32,817 nucleotides of DNA from CAZRNB01 sp964601355 (GCA_964601355.1 CAZRNB010000019.1:1-32817), one strand, 5' to 3'; shown: positions 14,590 through 23,185, numbered from the stretch's first letter. Numbers and translations: made by a program. The notes: generated from the sequence alone by a model not told the origin.

Positions 14590-15075
14590 CTATTCAAGTT
14601 CCATAATTTCAAATGGAGTACATATCTCTGGACATAAATAGCCTTTCAAGATACAGACTTCCCGAATAAGAGGTTTTGTTGCAGGATTATCAATATGACG
14701 GCAATTCCAGGTCAGCAGGTAATCCACGTTATGTACAGCCGCGATGGCAATATGCAAAGCATCTGCCTGGGCCTTCCGAGGCAGTGCAGCACCCTCTGCC
14801 GTCAAAGCTCGCGCAAGTTCTACAGCATTCTCGGTGGTTCTTAATACAGGAATGCCTTTGAGGAAATCGAGGCGTCTTTTCGCCATCTGTGTATTTCCTT
14901 CTCTGGATTCCGTAACCACAAGAGCAGAAGTCACTACATCGTAAAACCTGTGATATCTTTCCCACCACATGGTCGTGACATGCTGACACGCGGCCGTCGT
15001 CAGGTCTGAGCTTGGTTTGGCCGCCAGATAGCTGATAATTGATGTTTTAACATATATATTTGGCTTCTTCTTCAT
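14590..15075 (-). CDS. PIN-domain (VapC-like) toxin, first acidic residue lost
   Basis: 161 aa, full length for this PIN subclass. Recognisable segments are YVKTSIISYLAAKPSSDL, TTMWWERYHRFYDVVTSALV, QADALHIAIAAVHNVDYLLTWNCRHIDN and ICTPFEIM. PIN nucleases cleave RNA with a cluster of acidic residues: E56, D105 and D118 are present. The first, expected as E or D in 'YxETSxISYL', is lysine here (K10, codon AAA). One G-to-A change from GAA would do this and should impair metal binding. It is cotranscribed with the antitoxin downstream. The toxin may be inactive or decaying. Confidence 0.82.
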   Translation of the reverse strand: MKKKPNIYVKTSIISYLAAKPSSDLTTAACQHVTTMWWERYHRFYDVVTSALVVTESREGNTQMAKRRLDFLKGIPVLRTTENAVELARALTAEGAALPRKAQADALHIAIAAVHNVDYLLTWNCRHIDNPATKPLIREVCILKGYLCPEICTPFEIMELE

Positions 15076-15453
15076 ATCAGATAGTATATCCGCTTACTCC
15101 GTTCGGTCAAAAGAAAATCTGTCATTCGACTTCATAGATCTGCGGCAATTTTATCCGCCTGACTTCGGCGAGCTCAGTCGAGCCGTGGCGAGAACAAACT
15201 ACGAACGCTGAACCCCGAACCCTAATTCCGAACCCGCCTTCGCCAGAGGCTTCCGTCTTCGCTTCCTCACTCGCTCCACAGGATGGCTAACGCCATAAAG
15301 CTACGTAGATCGTCACGGTGAAGTCAGTTCTCCGTAGTAAATACGAAGGATGAATCTGTCGTTGACGCAGCAGGAAATGAAAAAGCTATGACGGACAAGT
15401 CGGCGGGCAAGTCACGTCTTTCAACAGCCCTGCTGAACGTGGATTCCATGATT
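15076..15453. other. 378-bp gap with heptamer tract and composite repeat copy 2
   Basis: No gene. 15192-15236 holds GAACNNN-type units (GAACGCT, GAACCCC and relatives, one unit 6 bp). 15230-15251 and 15401-15436 are the two blocks of the composite repeat also at 13835-13893. Between them are TTCTCCGTAG and CGAAGGATGAA fragments shared with other intergenic sites. Confidence 0.65.
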
Positions 15454-16437
15454 TTATTCACTGGGAGGCTTCGAACCTTTGCGCCGCGCAGGCGGTTTCT
15501 TAGTCTCGATGCATCTATGAAGGATGTGCTCAAATATTCGAGGAAGCTCCATCATAAACATGTGCGCCTCTTTGCCACCGAATTCCTCCGACATGAATGG
15601 CCCATGCATGAACATCTCAGAAATACGCTTCATGCGCTGGACCTCCATTTCAGCAGATTCGGTGTCTCCTGTTTTGATAGCGTGATATGCTTCTTGGGCA
15701 ATTTCATAGATCCATGGCATGTCCTCGCGCACCATACTTGCTACCAGGAGAATCCCAATGGGATCGCCGTACTTAACGCCCATATGCTCCATTTCTTCGA
15801 ACATCATTGGATGTAATCTATGACGCAAACGACGGTAGCTTGACTTTTCAGAGGATACCATACCCTCTACATCTCTAAATCGCGATTCAAGGGAACGCAC
15901 ACCTGTAACAAGTTCTTCCAAAATCTCATGTTGCTGGCGTATGGGCTTATGGGTCTCAGTTTGCTTTGGAACAGAGGCCATCTGCTCCTCAAGTTTTGGC
16001 CAGAGTGCATCGAATAACTGTTTTGTTCGCTCTTCCGGAATAGGTTGAGGTGCAGCTTGATTAATCGATTGGATCATCTCGCTGACGCCGTCCTTGTCGA
16101 CTTTTTTGGCTTGAAATTTTGCCAGAGGTCCAGTGATCTCCCGAACCTCCAAATCGAGGAGTAGTGGAATTAACCTACTTTCTCCAAGCGACTTCGCGAG
16201 CGAACCTGCTTCAAAAAGAATCGATGGCGAGGCAACGTTTTCACGCGTCAAGCATGCAATGCCAAAGTTCGCAGTTTCCAATTCTTTCCCCAACGACTGT
16301 TCCCATCGTTCTCCAGCAGCAATATCAACTTCTGAAAAAAAAGGCTGCGCAAAGTGAAGCACAAGTGGTATCCAATCCCTCAAACTCTGAGCAACTGATT
16401 GGCTACGTATACCGCTCCATAAAATGAATATCTTCAT
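15454..16437 (-). CDS. TIR-domain protein with helical C-terminal domain (putative defence effector)
   Basis: 327 aa. Residues 1-150 form a TIR domain of the bacterial type: KIFILWSGIRSQSVAQSLRD, FSEVDIAAGERW, FGIACLTRENV and SPSILFEAGSLAK, where E76 is the expected catalytic Glu of NAD-cleaving TIRs. Residues about 165-327 are helical and Met-rich (HEILEELVTGVRSLESRF; MFEEMEHMGVKYGD), without a known domain. Bacterial TIRs commonly deplete NAD+ or make cADPR-type signals in anti-phage systems (Thoeris, CBASS, short pAgo); no partner (ThsA, cyclase, Argonaute) is adjacent, so it may act alone. AGGAGAG lies 8 bases before the ATG. It sits beside the toxin-antitoxin module in the accessory patch. 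Confidence 0.82.
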   Translation of the reverse strand: MKIFILWSGIRSQSVAQSLRDWIPLVLHFAQPFFSEVDIAAGERWEQSLGKELETANFGIACLTRENVASPSILFEAGSLAKSLGESRLIPLLLDLEVREITGPLAKFQAKKVDKDGVSEMIQSINQAAPQPIPEERTKQLFDALWPKLEEQMASVPKQTETHKPIRQQHEILEELVTGVRSLESRFRDVEGMVSSEKSSYRRLRHRLHPMMFEEMEHMGVKYGDPIGILLVASMVREDMPWIYEIAQEAYHAIKTGDTESAEMEVQRMKRISEMFMHGPFMSEEFGGKEAHMFMMELPRIFEHILHRCIETKKPPARRKGSKPPSE

Positions 16438-16507
16438 AAAGAATTCTCTCCTTTTTCTATTTTTACTTGGTTATTGTTCAATAATTCCGAGAGCTAACTA
16501 ATCAGGC

Positions 16508-16538
16508 ATTATATGTTTCCAAATAAAACATATTTCAA
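16508..16538 (-). promoter_or_regulatory. Possible TIR-gene promoter
   Basis: On the minus strand TTGAAA (16538-16533) precedes a perfect TATAAT (16513-16508) with a 19-bp spacer, about 70 bp upstream of the ATG. The long spacer makes it tentative. Confidence 0.3.
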
Positions 16539-16634
16539 AATGTTTTAGCTAATCACGCCTTTTTGAAGCCCTTGCCGTTTTTGACCTTCAAATGCATCAC
16601 GTCTTGCGTGATGCGTATTGCGTCCAAATTCTTT

Positions 16635-16700
16635 GTTAATTGTTCGATGTTCTTCGATGAACAATGAACTCTGAACCATTAACCAATTACCATTTACATT
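16635..16700. repeat. GTTCNNN then GAACNNN heptamer tract
   Basis: Three units of GTTC type (16635-16655) turn, across three bases, into six units of the complementary GAAC type (16659-16700) drifting to TAACCAA and TTACCAT. The inversion gives it hairpin potential. Confidence 0.8.
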
Positions 16701-16783
16701 TTATTGGATTCAATCAAAAGTTAAAATTCCGCTGTTTAGAGTATTATTGTGAGAATTATCGGGAAAAGCAACAGAAAATTTGC

Positions 16784-16818
16784 GATTTTCGATTTAAGAT
16801 TTTCGATTTCCAATTTCA
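16784..16818. repeat. GATTNNN heptamer tract
   Basis: Five units: GATTTTC, GATTTAA, GATTTTC, GATTTCC, then AATTTCA. Period 7 is exact. Confidence 0.8.
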
Positions 16819-16941
16819 TCCTTCGCAGTGCTACGGAGAATGGACGTAATTCTGCAATCGCAAATCGGCAATCCCAGTACTTCGGTCTACGCAGTATGCC
16901 TTACGTCAGAAATGATGATAGGTGTTCTCTACAAAACATTA

Positions 16942-18666
16942 TCATTCTACTACTTCGATGGCACCTCCTGCGGAGATGCTAATGTGTTTTGTAAGCCCCT
17001 TCACGGATGAAAAATGATATTCGCCGGTGCCTTTTACAACCACATCTTTGCCATTAACAATTATCTCTATATCTTTTGTAGGCTGCTTATCTCGAATAAT
17101 ATTAGCTAAGAAGAAGGCCTTCTCGAGTCCATCGCCGGTTTGGTAATTTGCAACCTCATCCGGCTGAGCCAGACGTTTGCCATCATAAATAGAATTATTA
17201 TTCATTGCTTCGAGCATTGTATAAACATTTTCGATAGACTTATTCTCTACGGCCTGAATCGAGACTGGATTGCGTTCTACAGCCGCCTTGATAAACGGCC
17301 TCCAATCGCAGCTTTCCATATCGCGATACGCATAAAAAGCAAGGTCAACTGTGGTATTGCTGCTGCGTTTATCCATAAGATACTCAATTATCCTCTGCCG
17401 GTCCCAATCAACGGGTATTTCTATAGTCTCCGAAGGCACAAAGTTCCTATTGAAAGGTGGCAGCTCGGCTTCAACGTGCAGGAAACCTGATAAATCCTCA
17501 ACAAATTTCTCGGCATCGGGAACGAACTGCCCGACGAATTTTGCGAATGCCGCTTTTCCGGCCGATGTCTTAACATCAGGTTTTTCTGTGCGCATAAATT
17601 CTTCGAGCTGGTCACAGCGGATTCGGTCTGATAGCGGAGACGGCAGAAAATCCTCATCAGATACATCAGCTAACAGTTTCTCCTGGCTTCTGCAGCCGAT
17701 CTTGTTGTCGCTGCCATGCTCGTAATGGAAAAGGACTTCAGCCTTGAGATACTGCGGCTGATTGTGACAATCGCGGCAAAGCTGAAAGAATCGCTGGTAC
17801 TTCGGATAACATCGCAAAAAACTGGCAAAGCTCTCGATAGTTAAATCCGCCGACAAATATGAGCTTAGCCGTTTGATGAAATATTGGTAGGCATCTTTAT
17901 CTATTGTGGCATCGTTATACAAACAATGTACGTAGCCTGATGGGTGGGCGACAATTGTCACTTTCTCGTTGCGCAAGGCCCGCTGTGCCTTGCTTGATAT
18001 TTCAGTGCCGTTAAACCACATCGTTTTGGTAATCAGGCGCCTGTTATTGGTCAAAATACCCTCTTCTATATCAATAAAATTCTGCGAGTGCAGGGGCGTA
18101 AGTATCATAAAGATTTTTTCCAGAGGGACTCCACAAACGATAAAAGCGGCTGCGGCATACAAAGATGAGAGTGACACACATTCGCCTGCACCGGTTGTAT
18201 AGCCTTTTTTAAAGCGAAACGCACTCATCGCCTCGACGGTTTCAGTCTTCCAGTATGGAATTACGTCGCCATCGTATTTATCAAGGCCGAAATGTTTGCG
18301 AATATCTACATCAAAATAATATTTGTCACCCTCATAGCCGAATAGCGCGTTACTGGCGGCAATTTCCTGCGGGGAAAGAAAATCCTTGAATCGCGCAAAC
18401 TCTTTCTGTTTTGTCGTAAGGCCCCAGGTTTCCAAGTCGAGGTTAAACTCAAACTCGTCCATTATGAACTGCCGCAGGCGCAAAAGCTTCCTATATGTGC
18501 TTTTGCCTTCGAGCTTTTTGAAACAATCAGCCTCGCGCCACTGCCAGATAATCGGGCTCATAATATTGGCTAAAACCAGGCTGAACGTCAGCTCCGGAAA
18601 TACAAAGACTTCCATATCTGAAAGTGTTATAGCTGAGCTATATTTTTCAAGTTGTTCTGAATCCAT
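16942..18666 (-). CDS. Unknown protein with a transglutaminase-like (papain-fold) core
   Basis: 574 aa, soluble, no signal peptide. TGAGECVSLSSLYAAAAFIVCG (about 158-179; C163 counted from this start), followed by LTPLHSQNFID with H193 and D199, is the Cys-His-Asp arrangement of bacterial transglutaminase-like proteins, whose known members act as peptidases or amidases. The rest is not recognised: a helical N-terminal part with LEGKSTYRKLLRLRQFI, a Cys-containing segment CRDCHNQPQYLKAEVLFHYEHG resembling a metal knuckle, and a beta-rich end (DIEIIVNGKDVVVKGTGEYHF). ATG at 18666 is preferred over the TTG three codons upstream. It is separated from arsC by a 62-bp repeat-filled gap. The substrate is unknown. 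Confidence 0.6.
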   Translation of the reverse strand: MDSEQLEKYSSAITLSDMEVFVFPELTFSLVLANIMSPIIWQWREADCFKKLEGKSTYRKLLRLRQFIMDEFEFNLDLETWGLTTKQKEFARFKDFLSPQEIAASNALFGYEGDKYYFDVDIRKHFGLDKYDGDVIPYWKTETVEAMSAFRFKKGYTTGAGECVSLSSLYAAAAFIVCGVPLEKIFMILTPLHSQNFIDIEEGILTNNRRLITKTMWFNGTEISSKAQRALRNEKVTIVAHPSGYVHCLYNDATIDKDAYQYFIKRLSSYLSADLTIESFASFLRCYPKYQRFFQLCRDCHNQPQYLKAEVLFHYEHGSDNKIGCRSQEKLLADVSDEDFLPSPLSDRIRCDQLEEFMRTEKPDVKTSAGKAAFAKFVGQFVPDAEKFVEDLSGFLHVEAELPPFNRNFVPSETIEIPVDWDRQRIIEYLMDKRSSNTTVDLAFYAYRDMESCDWRPFIKAAVERNPVSIQAVENKSIENVYTMLEAMNNNSIYDGKRLAQPDEVANYQTGDGLEKAFFLANIIRDKQPTKDIEIIVNGKDVVVKGTGEYHFSSVKGLTKHISISAGGAIEVVE

Positions 18667-18678
18667 AAGCAACAATCA

Positions 18679-18733
18679 ACCGCTCCCTTACGGTCGCGGC
18701 TCTGTATTCTGCCTTCTGCCCTCTGACCTCATT
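18679..18733. repeat. 29-bp repeat copy 1 plus CTGNNNN heptamer tract
   Basis: 18679-18707 is identical to 19253-19281 (starts ACCGCTCCCTTACGGTCG). It runs straight into four 7-bp units ATTCTGC, CTTCTGC, CCTCTGA and CCTCATT (18706-18733), the last of which contains the arsC stop codon. Confidence 0.8.
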
Positions 18734-19160
18734 CCAGACTTTCCGGCAGCGTTTCTATAAATACTTTTATATCATCGCGAGTTTTGCGATAGGTCTGCAT
18801 GATTTTCTCTTCGCTACCAACCACAGCAACTGGGTCATCAAAGCCCTTATGAATAAGCCTGGCTTTGCCGGGAAATACAGGACAAAGCTGCCTGGCATTA
18901 TCGCACAACGTTACAACATAATCAAAGTCAATATCCAGAAGCTCATCGACATGCTTGGACGTTTGGCCGGAAATATCCACCCCTGCTTCCGCCATCACCC
19001 TTATCGTTTTGGGATTAACTCCTGCCGGCCAAACGCCCGCAGAGTACGCCTCAATGACATCGCCTTTCAAGTGCCTGGCCCAGCCCTCTGCGATTTGGCT
19101 GCGGCATGAATTACCCGTACAAAGAAACAAAACTTTTATTTTACCCTGAACTTTACTCAT
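18729..19160 (-). CDS. arsC: Arsenate reductase, LMW-phosphatase/thioredoxin type
   Basis: 143 aa. The P-loop VLFLCTGNSCRSQ (C14) is the arsenate nucleophile site. The redox pair C86 and C93 in TLCDNARQLCPVFPG distinguishes thioredoxin-coupled ArsC from plain tyrosine phosphatases. The product reduces As(V) to As(III) in the cytoplasm for export. YSAGVWPAGVNP and GVDISGQTSKHV are further family marks. No As(III) exporter or ArsR is adjacent; the DUF318 permease 17 kb away is the only candidate exporter in the window. The stop codon overlaps a heptamer tract, and 29-bp direct repeats lie on both sides of the gene. Confidence 0.9.
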   Translation of the reverse strand: MSKVQGKIKVLFLCTGNSCRSQIAEGWARHLKGDVIEAYSAGVWPAGVNPKTIRVMAEAGVDISGQTSKHVDELLDIDFDYVVTLCDNARQLCPVFPGKARLIHKGFDDPVAVVGSEEKIMQTYRKTRDDIKVFIETLPESLE

Positions 19161-19252
19161 AACTATTCAATAAAGCTTTCCGCAAAATTGAGTATTGTAT
19201 AAATCATAGAAATTATTTGCGATTGACCCTGTCATCTTTCGTCCATCGTCTT

Positions 19253-19298
19253 ACCGCTCCCTTACGGTCGCGGCTCTGTATGGTCGCGGCTCTGCTAC
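19253..19298. repeat. 29-bp repeat copy 2
   Basis: 19253-19281 equals 18679-18707 base for base; a partial second unit (TGGTCGCGGCTCTG, 19281-19294) follows. It lies between arsC and the TIGR02757 gene. Confidence 0.8.
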
Positions 19299-19304
19299 AC
19301 CCCA

Positions 19305-20153
19305 TCATTTCCGGGAGCAAAACTCCAAAAGCTCACAGTCCTGACACTTAGGCTGAAGCTTGCCGGTGCAATCCTCTAAGATGCCGATCCGGCTCAATGC
19401 AAAGTCATACTTTACCGGATCAGCCGGCTCGATTTCGGCAAAACTCTCCGTTATTTCCATCGCGCTTAATAAAGAGGCCGTTTTTCGATTGTGCAATCCT
19501 AATATTCTGCACAATCGCTCTATATGCACATCCATCGGCACAATCAATTTAGCTTTATCAATTGAAGTCCACAATCCCGGATCGACATCATCCTTACGTA
19601 CCATCCATCGCAGAAAAAGGTTCAGCCTTTTGCATGCACTTCCCGCTGCCGGGTCGGGCAGCAAATAACGAAATCCTTTTGTGACTGCCCCATTATTGCG
19701 CTTCGCAAATTTGTCAAGTAATGAATAACAAAATTTCGATAGTGCCGAAATAATATTATCATCCGTATCCTTGTAGCCCAGCAAAAAGAAATTCTCTATG
19801 CAACCTTTCTCATCCAATACCTCCTGCAAAACCTGCAAAAGATCCGAAATGTCGCTGCCGGATGTGAAACGATGCTTAAAATCCTTTAATCCTTCCCGCT
19901 CAGCCTGGCTAAAGTTTCTCACAAACGCATACGGACTTTCCCCCATTCGGCCAAATAAGTTATTCAGACTTTTTTCAATCTGCTCGACCCTTCCATAAGC
20001 CAGCTCAGCCGATAACAAACCAACAATTTCCCGATCAGCGGGATTTGAATACTTGTACAGAAATTGCAAAGGGTCCGGCGGTATAAACTCTGGCCGATTA
20101 TATTTAGCGTACAAGTTTTCCAAAACTTCCTTAAGCCGCTCTATTTGTTCCAT
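19305..20153 (-). CDS. TIGR02757/DUF2400 family protein
   Basis: 282 aa, about the usual family length. Conserved segments include IPPDPLQFLYKYSNPADREIVGLLSAELAYGRVEQI at the N-terminus, a central LLPDPAAGSACKRLNLFLRWMVRKDDVDPGLW, and LIVPMDVHIERLCRILGL. The last is a helix-hairpin-helix-like region related to DNA glycosylase folds. The C-terminal CQDCELLEFC resembles the Fe-S loop of EndoIII-type proteins. The function is unknown in the family; nucleic-acid repair is suspected. An ATG with AGGTG just before it is preferred to the GTG one codon upstream. It is divergent from comEC. Confidence 0.85.
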   Translation of the reverse strand: MEQIERLKEVLENLYAKYNRPEFIPPDPLQFLYKYSNPADREIVGLLSAELAYGRVEQIEKSLNNLFGRMGESPYAFVRNFSQAEREGLKDFKHRFTSGSDISDLLQVLQEVLDEKGCIENFFLLGYKDTDDNIISALSKFCYSLLDKFAKRNNGAVTKGFRYLLPDPAAGSACKRLNLFLRWMVRKDDVDPGLWTSIDKAKLIVPMDVHIERLCRILGLHNRKTASLLSAMEITESFAEIEPADPVKYDFALSRIGILEDCTGKLQPKCQDCELLEFCSRK

Positions 20154-20392
20154 CACCTGTCACCACCATTTCAAACCATTCAAAGCACATCTCGCCGAGT
20201 GACGAGAGGTGCCATATCATTATTTATCTGGTAAACAATCCTATCAACCATATATAACTTATACCATTTTCTTTGTTCGTCATAAATAGCCGTTGTGCAC
20301 GGAAAACATTCTGCAACAAAACAATATACAAAAAATCTATGGGTTATACGTAGCAAACAAACATGGACTGCGATAAAATTCGCAGGATAAGT

Positions 20393-22966
20393 ATGGACGA
20401 CATCCAGCAAAAATTAGCTCTAATTGATAGAGAGCGTGCAGGCGGAAAAGAACTTCAACAACAAATCTTAAGCACATCGCCCCTTGCTTTTATCGCGGCT
20501 GGATTGATAATCGGTATCTTGATACAGGACATATTAACCTGGCCAATCCACTTCTGGCTGATGTTGCTTGTCTCTTGCACAGTTGGCACATTTATATTGT
20601 TTGCCGTGTCAAAAATGACCTGCCCATCATACGTCACTGCATATTTAGCTTGTATATGCTTTGCGTGCCTCGGAGCGATTCGATTGGGCATTTTCTATCA
20701 GCCAAGACCTGATGATATTCGCAATTTCGTAACTGATGATAGAAAATTAGCAACAATTCGCGGACAGATTATCACCGAGCCGTATATAAATGAAAACCAG
20801 CAGTGGCAGTTTGCACAATTTACATACAACGATCCAACAACCAGCTTCTACCTCAAGCTAAAGGAAGTAAAAACCATTAGAGGCTGGGCAAAAGTACACG
20901 GCACTATTCGGGTGCAGGTGGCTGAACCTCTGCTGGATTTAAAAGCCGGCGATTCCATACAGGCATACTGCTGGCTGGATAGATTCAAAACAACCACTAA
21001 TCCAGGACAATTCGACGTCGCAAAGTATATGGCCCGGAGAAATGTTTTTATCGCGGCATCTATTGAATCACGGGATAGCATTAAACTGTTAGAAAATAGC
21101 CATACAGACTACCTTTCCAAAGTAAAAAGAAAGCTAAGAGAAATAGCCATGCAGGCTTTATTAGGTGATACCTTGGCGGAGAACCAAAGCCAAGGTTTGC
21201 TGCAGGCCCTGCTGTTAGGCTATAGACAAAACATCGATAACGCAACCTACGAAGCCTTTCGCAAGACCGGCCTATTGCATTTTATATGTCTCTCCGGAAT
21301 GAACTTCATGATTTTGTTCTGGATTATCTGGCGGCTGTGCAAAACAGCAGGTCTCATGAAACCCGCTCAGGCGATAATATGCATGGCTGCTGCAAGTACT
21401 TTTTTACTGGTTATCCCGCCCAACTCACCAGCGATTCGAGCAGCTATTATGAGTTCTATTTTTTGCATCTCATTTTTATTCCGCCGAAAATACAATCCTT
21501 TCAATACATTGTCACTGGCGGCAGTGATACTTTTACTTGTAAGACCGACCTATCTATTTGAACCGGGCTGGCAGCTTTCGTTTGCATCCGTGGCTGGGAT
21601 TCTACTTTTTACAGGCCCGATCGAGAACTTTATACATGAAAGAACAACAGACAAGCTCGGAGAAACTGACACACAAAAAAGAAGCATTTATATCCGCATT
21701 ATTTTTAGAATTACCTCACCTGTAATAAAAGTATTTGCAGTAAGTTTTGCTGCATGGCTCGCAAGTGCTGGCATTTTACTATATCATTTTTACACGATTA
21801 ACTACTTAACGAGCATCTGGACGGTGGTTGTTTCGCCGTTGATAGCTGCAATTTCGGTTATTGGGTACTCAAAAATAGTCTTAGCGTTGTTCCTGCCAAG
21901 TATAGCATCGATGTTGGATATGATAATAATCCCGCTCACAGGTCTATTGGTCTGGATTGTAAAACTTTTTGCCAGCTGGAACATATCGGAAATACTTATA
22001 GGCAGTATATCCTCTTTGTTAATAATTCTCTATTACCTCTTCATTCTTTTTGTATTTTTCGTTTATTTGCAGCATCCTTTACTAAAAAAAGCTATTTGCA
22101 TGGCAATGGCCTTGACAGTGATTGTCTTTTTAGGCATCACAAAATGGCAAAGGACTTATCGGGACGATTTAATCCTTAATTGTCTCGATGTCGGCCACGG
22201 CCAGGCAATACTGGCACAACTGCCGGGCAAAACCAACGTCATATTTGACGCAGGCTCAATGTACAAAAACGACATCGGCAAACGAATTGTCGCGCCGTTC
22301 CTGGACTATAGCGGAATAAATAAAATCGATGCTATTATCATAAGCCATAATGACGTTGACCACATTAACGGAATACCTGAGATTGTCGAACATTGTGATG
22401 TGAACGGCGTTTACGCTAATGATGCATTTTTTTCAGCCGCGGAAACAGATCCGTGCGACACAGCAGGAACCCTCAAGACATTGTTAAAAAATCAGGGGCT
22501 TGAAATACAACGCTTAGGTACAGATTTAAACCTTAATAGCAAAGCGAGAATAAAAATACTCTGGCTGAGCGAAGAGACTCAGCGTAATGAAAAATTAAGT
22601 GACAATGACAAATCAGTGGTTTCGCTGATTGAATTTGCCGGCAGGAACATACTTTTATGCTCTGATATTGAAAAAATCGCACAGCGAGAGCTGCTTCGGC
22701 CCTTTCACCATCTAAAAGCCGATGTAGTGATTGTTCCACATCACGGTTTGGCTGCTTCGTTAGAGCCCGGCTTTCTGGAAAATCTTAAAGCCGATATTTT
22801 GATAAATAGCTGTGACCAAAGCCAATATGAAAGGACTAAACCCATAACTGGATTGGGGACAATCAACACCAACAAGACAAAATCATTTTATACGGCTAGA
22901 GATGGTACCATAACTATCCACATCAATGAGTATGGCACAATAAAAACTGATACTTTCGTTGAATAG
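20393..22966 (+). CDS. comEC: ComEC/Rec2 DNA-uptake channel
   Basis: 857 aa from MDDIQQKLALIDRE; the frame opens 10 codons earlier, but AGGA lies at proper spacing before this ATG. Order: two N-terminal membrane helices, a periplasmic OB-like segment (DDRKLATIRGQIITEPY ... VQVAEPLLDLKAGDSI), the Competence membrane domain beginning LLHFICLSGMNFMILFWIIW (the family's 'HLLAISGLH' region, here divergent) with about eight more helices, and a C-terminal metallo-beta-lactamase domain with LNCLDVGHGQA, FDAGS, SHNDVDH, LLCSDIE and VPHHG. ComEC moves single-stranded DNA across the inner membrane in transformation. The prepilin peptidase nearby (23884-25095) could mature the pseudopili this needs, so the cluster hints at competence. 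Confidence 0.93.
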   Translation: MDDIQQKLALIDRERAGGKELQQQILSTSPLAFIAAGLIIGILIQDILTWPIHFWLMLLVSCTVGTFILFAVSKMTCPSYVTAYLACICFACLGAIRLGIFYQPRPDDIRNFVTDDRKLATIRGQIITEPYINENQQWQFAQFTYNDPTTSFYLKLKEVKTIRGWAKVHGTIRVQVAEPLLDLKAGDSIQAYCWLDRFKTTTNPGQFDVAKYMARRNVFIAASIESRDSIKLLENSHTDYLSKVKRKLREIAMQALLGDTLAENQSQGLLQALLLGYRQNIDNATYEAFRKTGLLHFICLSGMNFMILFWIIWRLCKTAGLMKPAQAIICMAAASTFLLVIPPNSPAIRAAIMSSIFCISFLFRRKYNPFNTLSLAAVILLLVRPTYLFEPGWQLSFASVAGILLFTGPIENFIHERTTDKLGETDTQKRSIYIRIIFRITSPVIKVFAVSFAAWLASAGILLYHFYTINYLTSIWTVVVSPLIAAISVIGYSKIVLALFLPSIASMLDMIIIPLTGLLVWIVKLFASWNISEILIGSISSLLIILYYLFILFVFFVYLQHPLLKKAICMAMALTVIVFLGITKWQRTYRDDLILNCLDVGHGQAILAQLPGKTNVIFDAGSMYKNDIGKRIVAPFLDYSGINKIDAIIISHNDVDHINGIPEIVEHCDVNGVYANDAFFSAAETDPCDTAGTLKTLLKNQGLEIQRLGTDLNLNSKARIKILWLSEETQRNEKLSDNDKSVVSLIEFAGRNILLCSDIEKIAQRELLRPFHHLKADVVIVPHHGLAASLEPGFLENLKADILINSCDQSQYERTKPITGLGTINTNKTKSFYTARDGTITIHINEYGTIKTDTFVE

Positions 22967-23103
22967 ATAAGGAATTGGTGGGGCAAGCCCCACCCTACCT
23001 TACTCACAAACGAACGCCTTCCTTATCGATTTTTATAGCAATGTAAAAACTGACGTTTTTGTAAAATAGATTTTATCGGTGGGCACAAGCCCGCGCCACA
23101 CCT
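22931..23103. repeat. Duplicated comEC 3' end with palindromic tails
   Basis: The last 36 bases of comEC (22931-22966; peptide TIKTDTFVE-stop) recur diverged at 23032-23069 (NVKTDVFVK-stop), about 74% identical over 38 bases. Each copy is followed by a palindrome of GGTGGGGCAAGCCCCACC type (22978-22995; degraded at 23079-23100). The gap holds no other gene. Confidence 0.6.
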
Positions 23104-23185
23104 ATTGAATTAAATGCGCATCTTTGCAATCGGCTCAGAAACAACAGATACGAAAAACGAGCATCAAGGATCAAACAGCGAGTTA

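Larger units (their letters stand above)
16438..16941. other. 504-bp gap: TIR promoter region and three heptamer tracts
   Basis: Next to the TIR start lies its probable promoter. GCATCACG/CGTGATGC (16594-16601/16607-16614) is a hairpin. 16635-16700 and 16784-16818 are heptamer tracts (listed separately), and 16854-16873 has GCAAATC/GGCAATC units. No gene is seen. Confidence 0.6.

Noticed and set aside
18679..19281. arsC as part of a transposon
   Set aside because: The 29-bp repeats are direct and there is no transposase, terminal inverted repeat or target duplication; kept only as an observation.
20180..20410. 76-residue minus-strand frame between TIGR02757 and comEC
   Set aside because: Its end (DEQRKWYKLYMVDRIVYQ) looks mildly protein-like, but it overlaps the comEC start and promoter side, has no ribosome site or recognised family, and the N-terminal half is poor. 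Left out as unproven.
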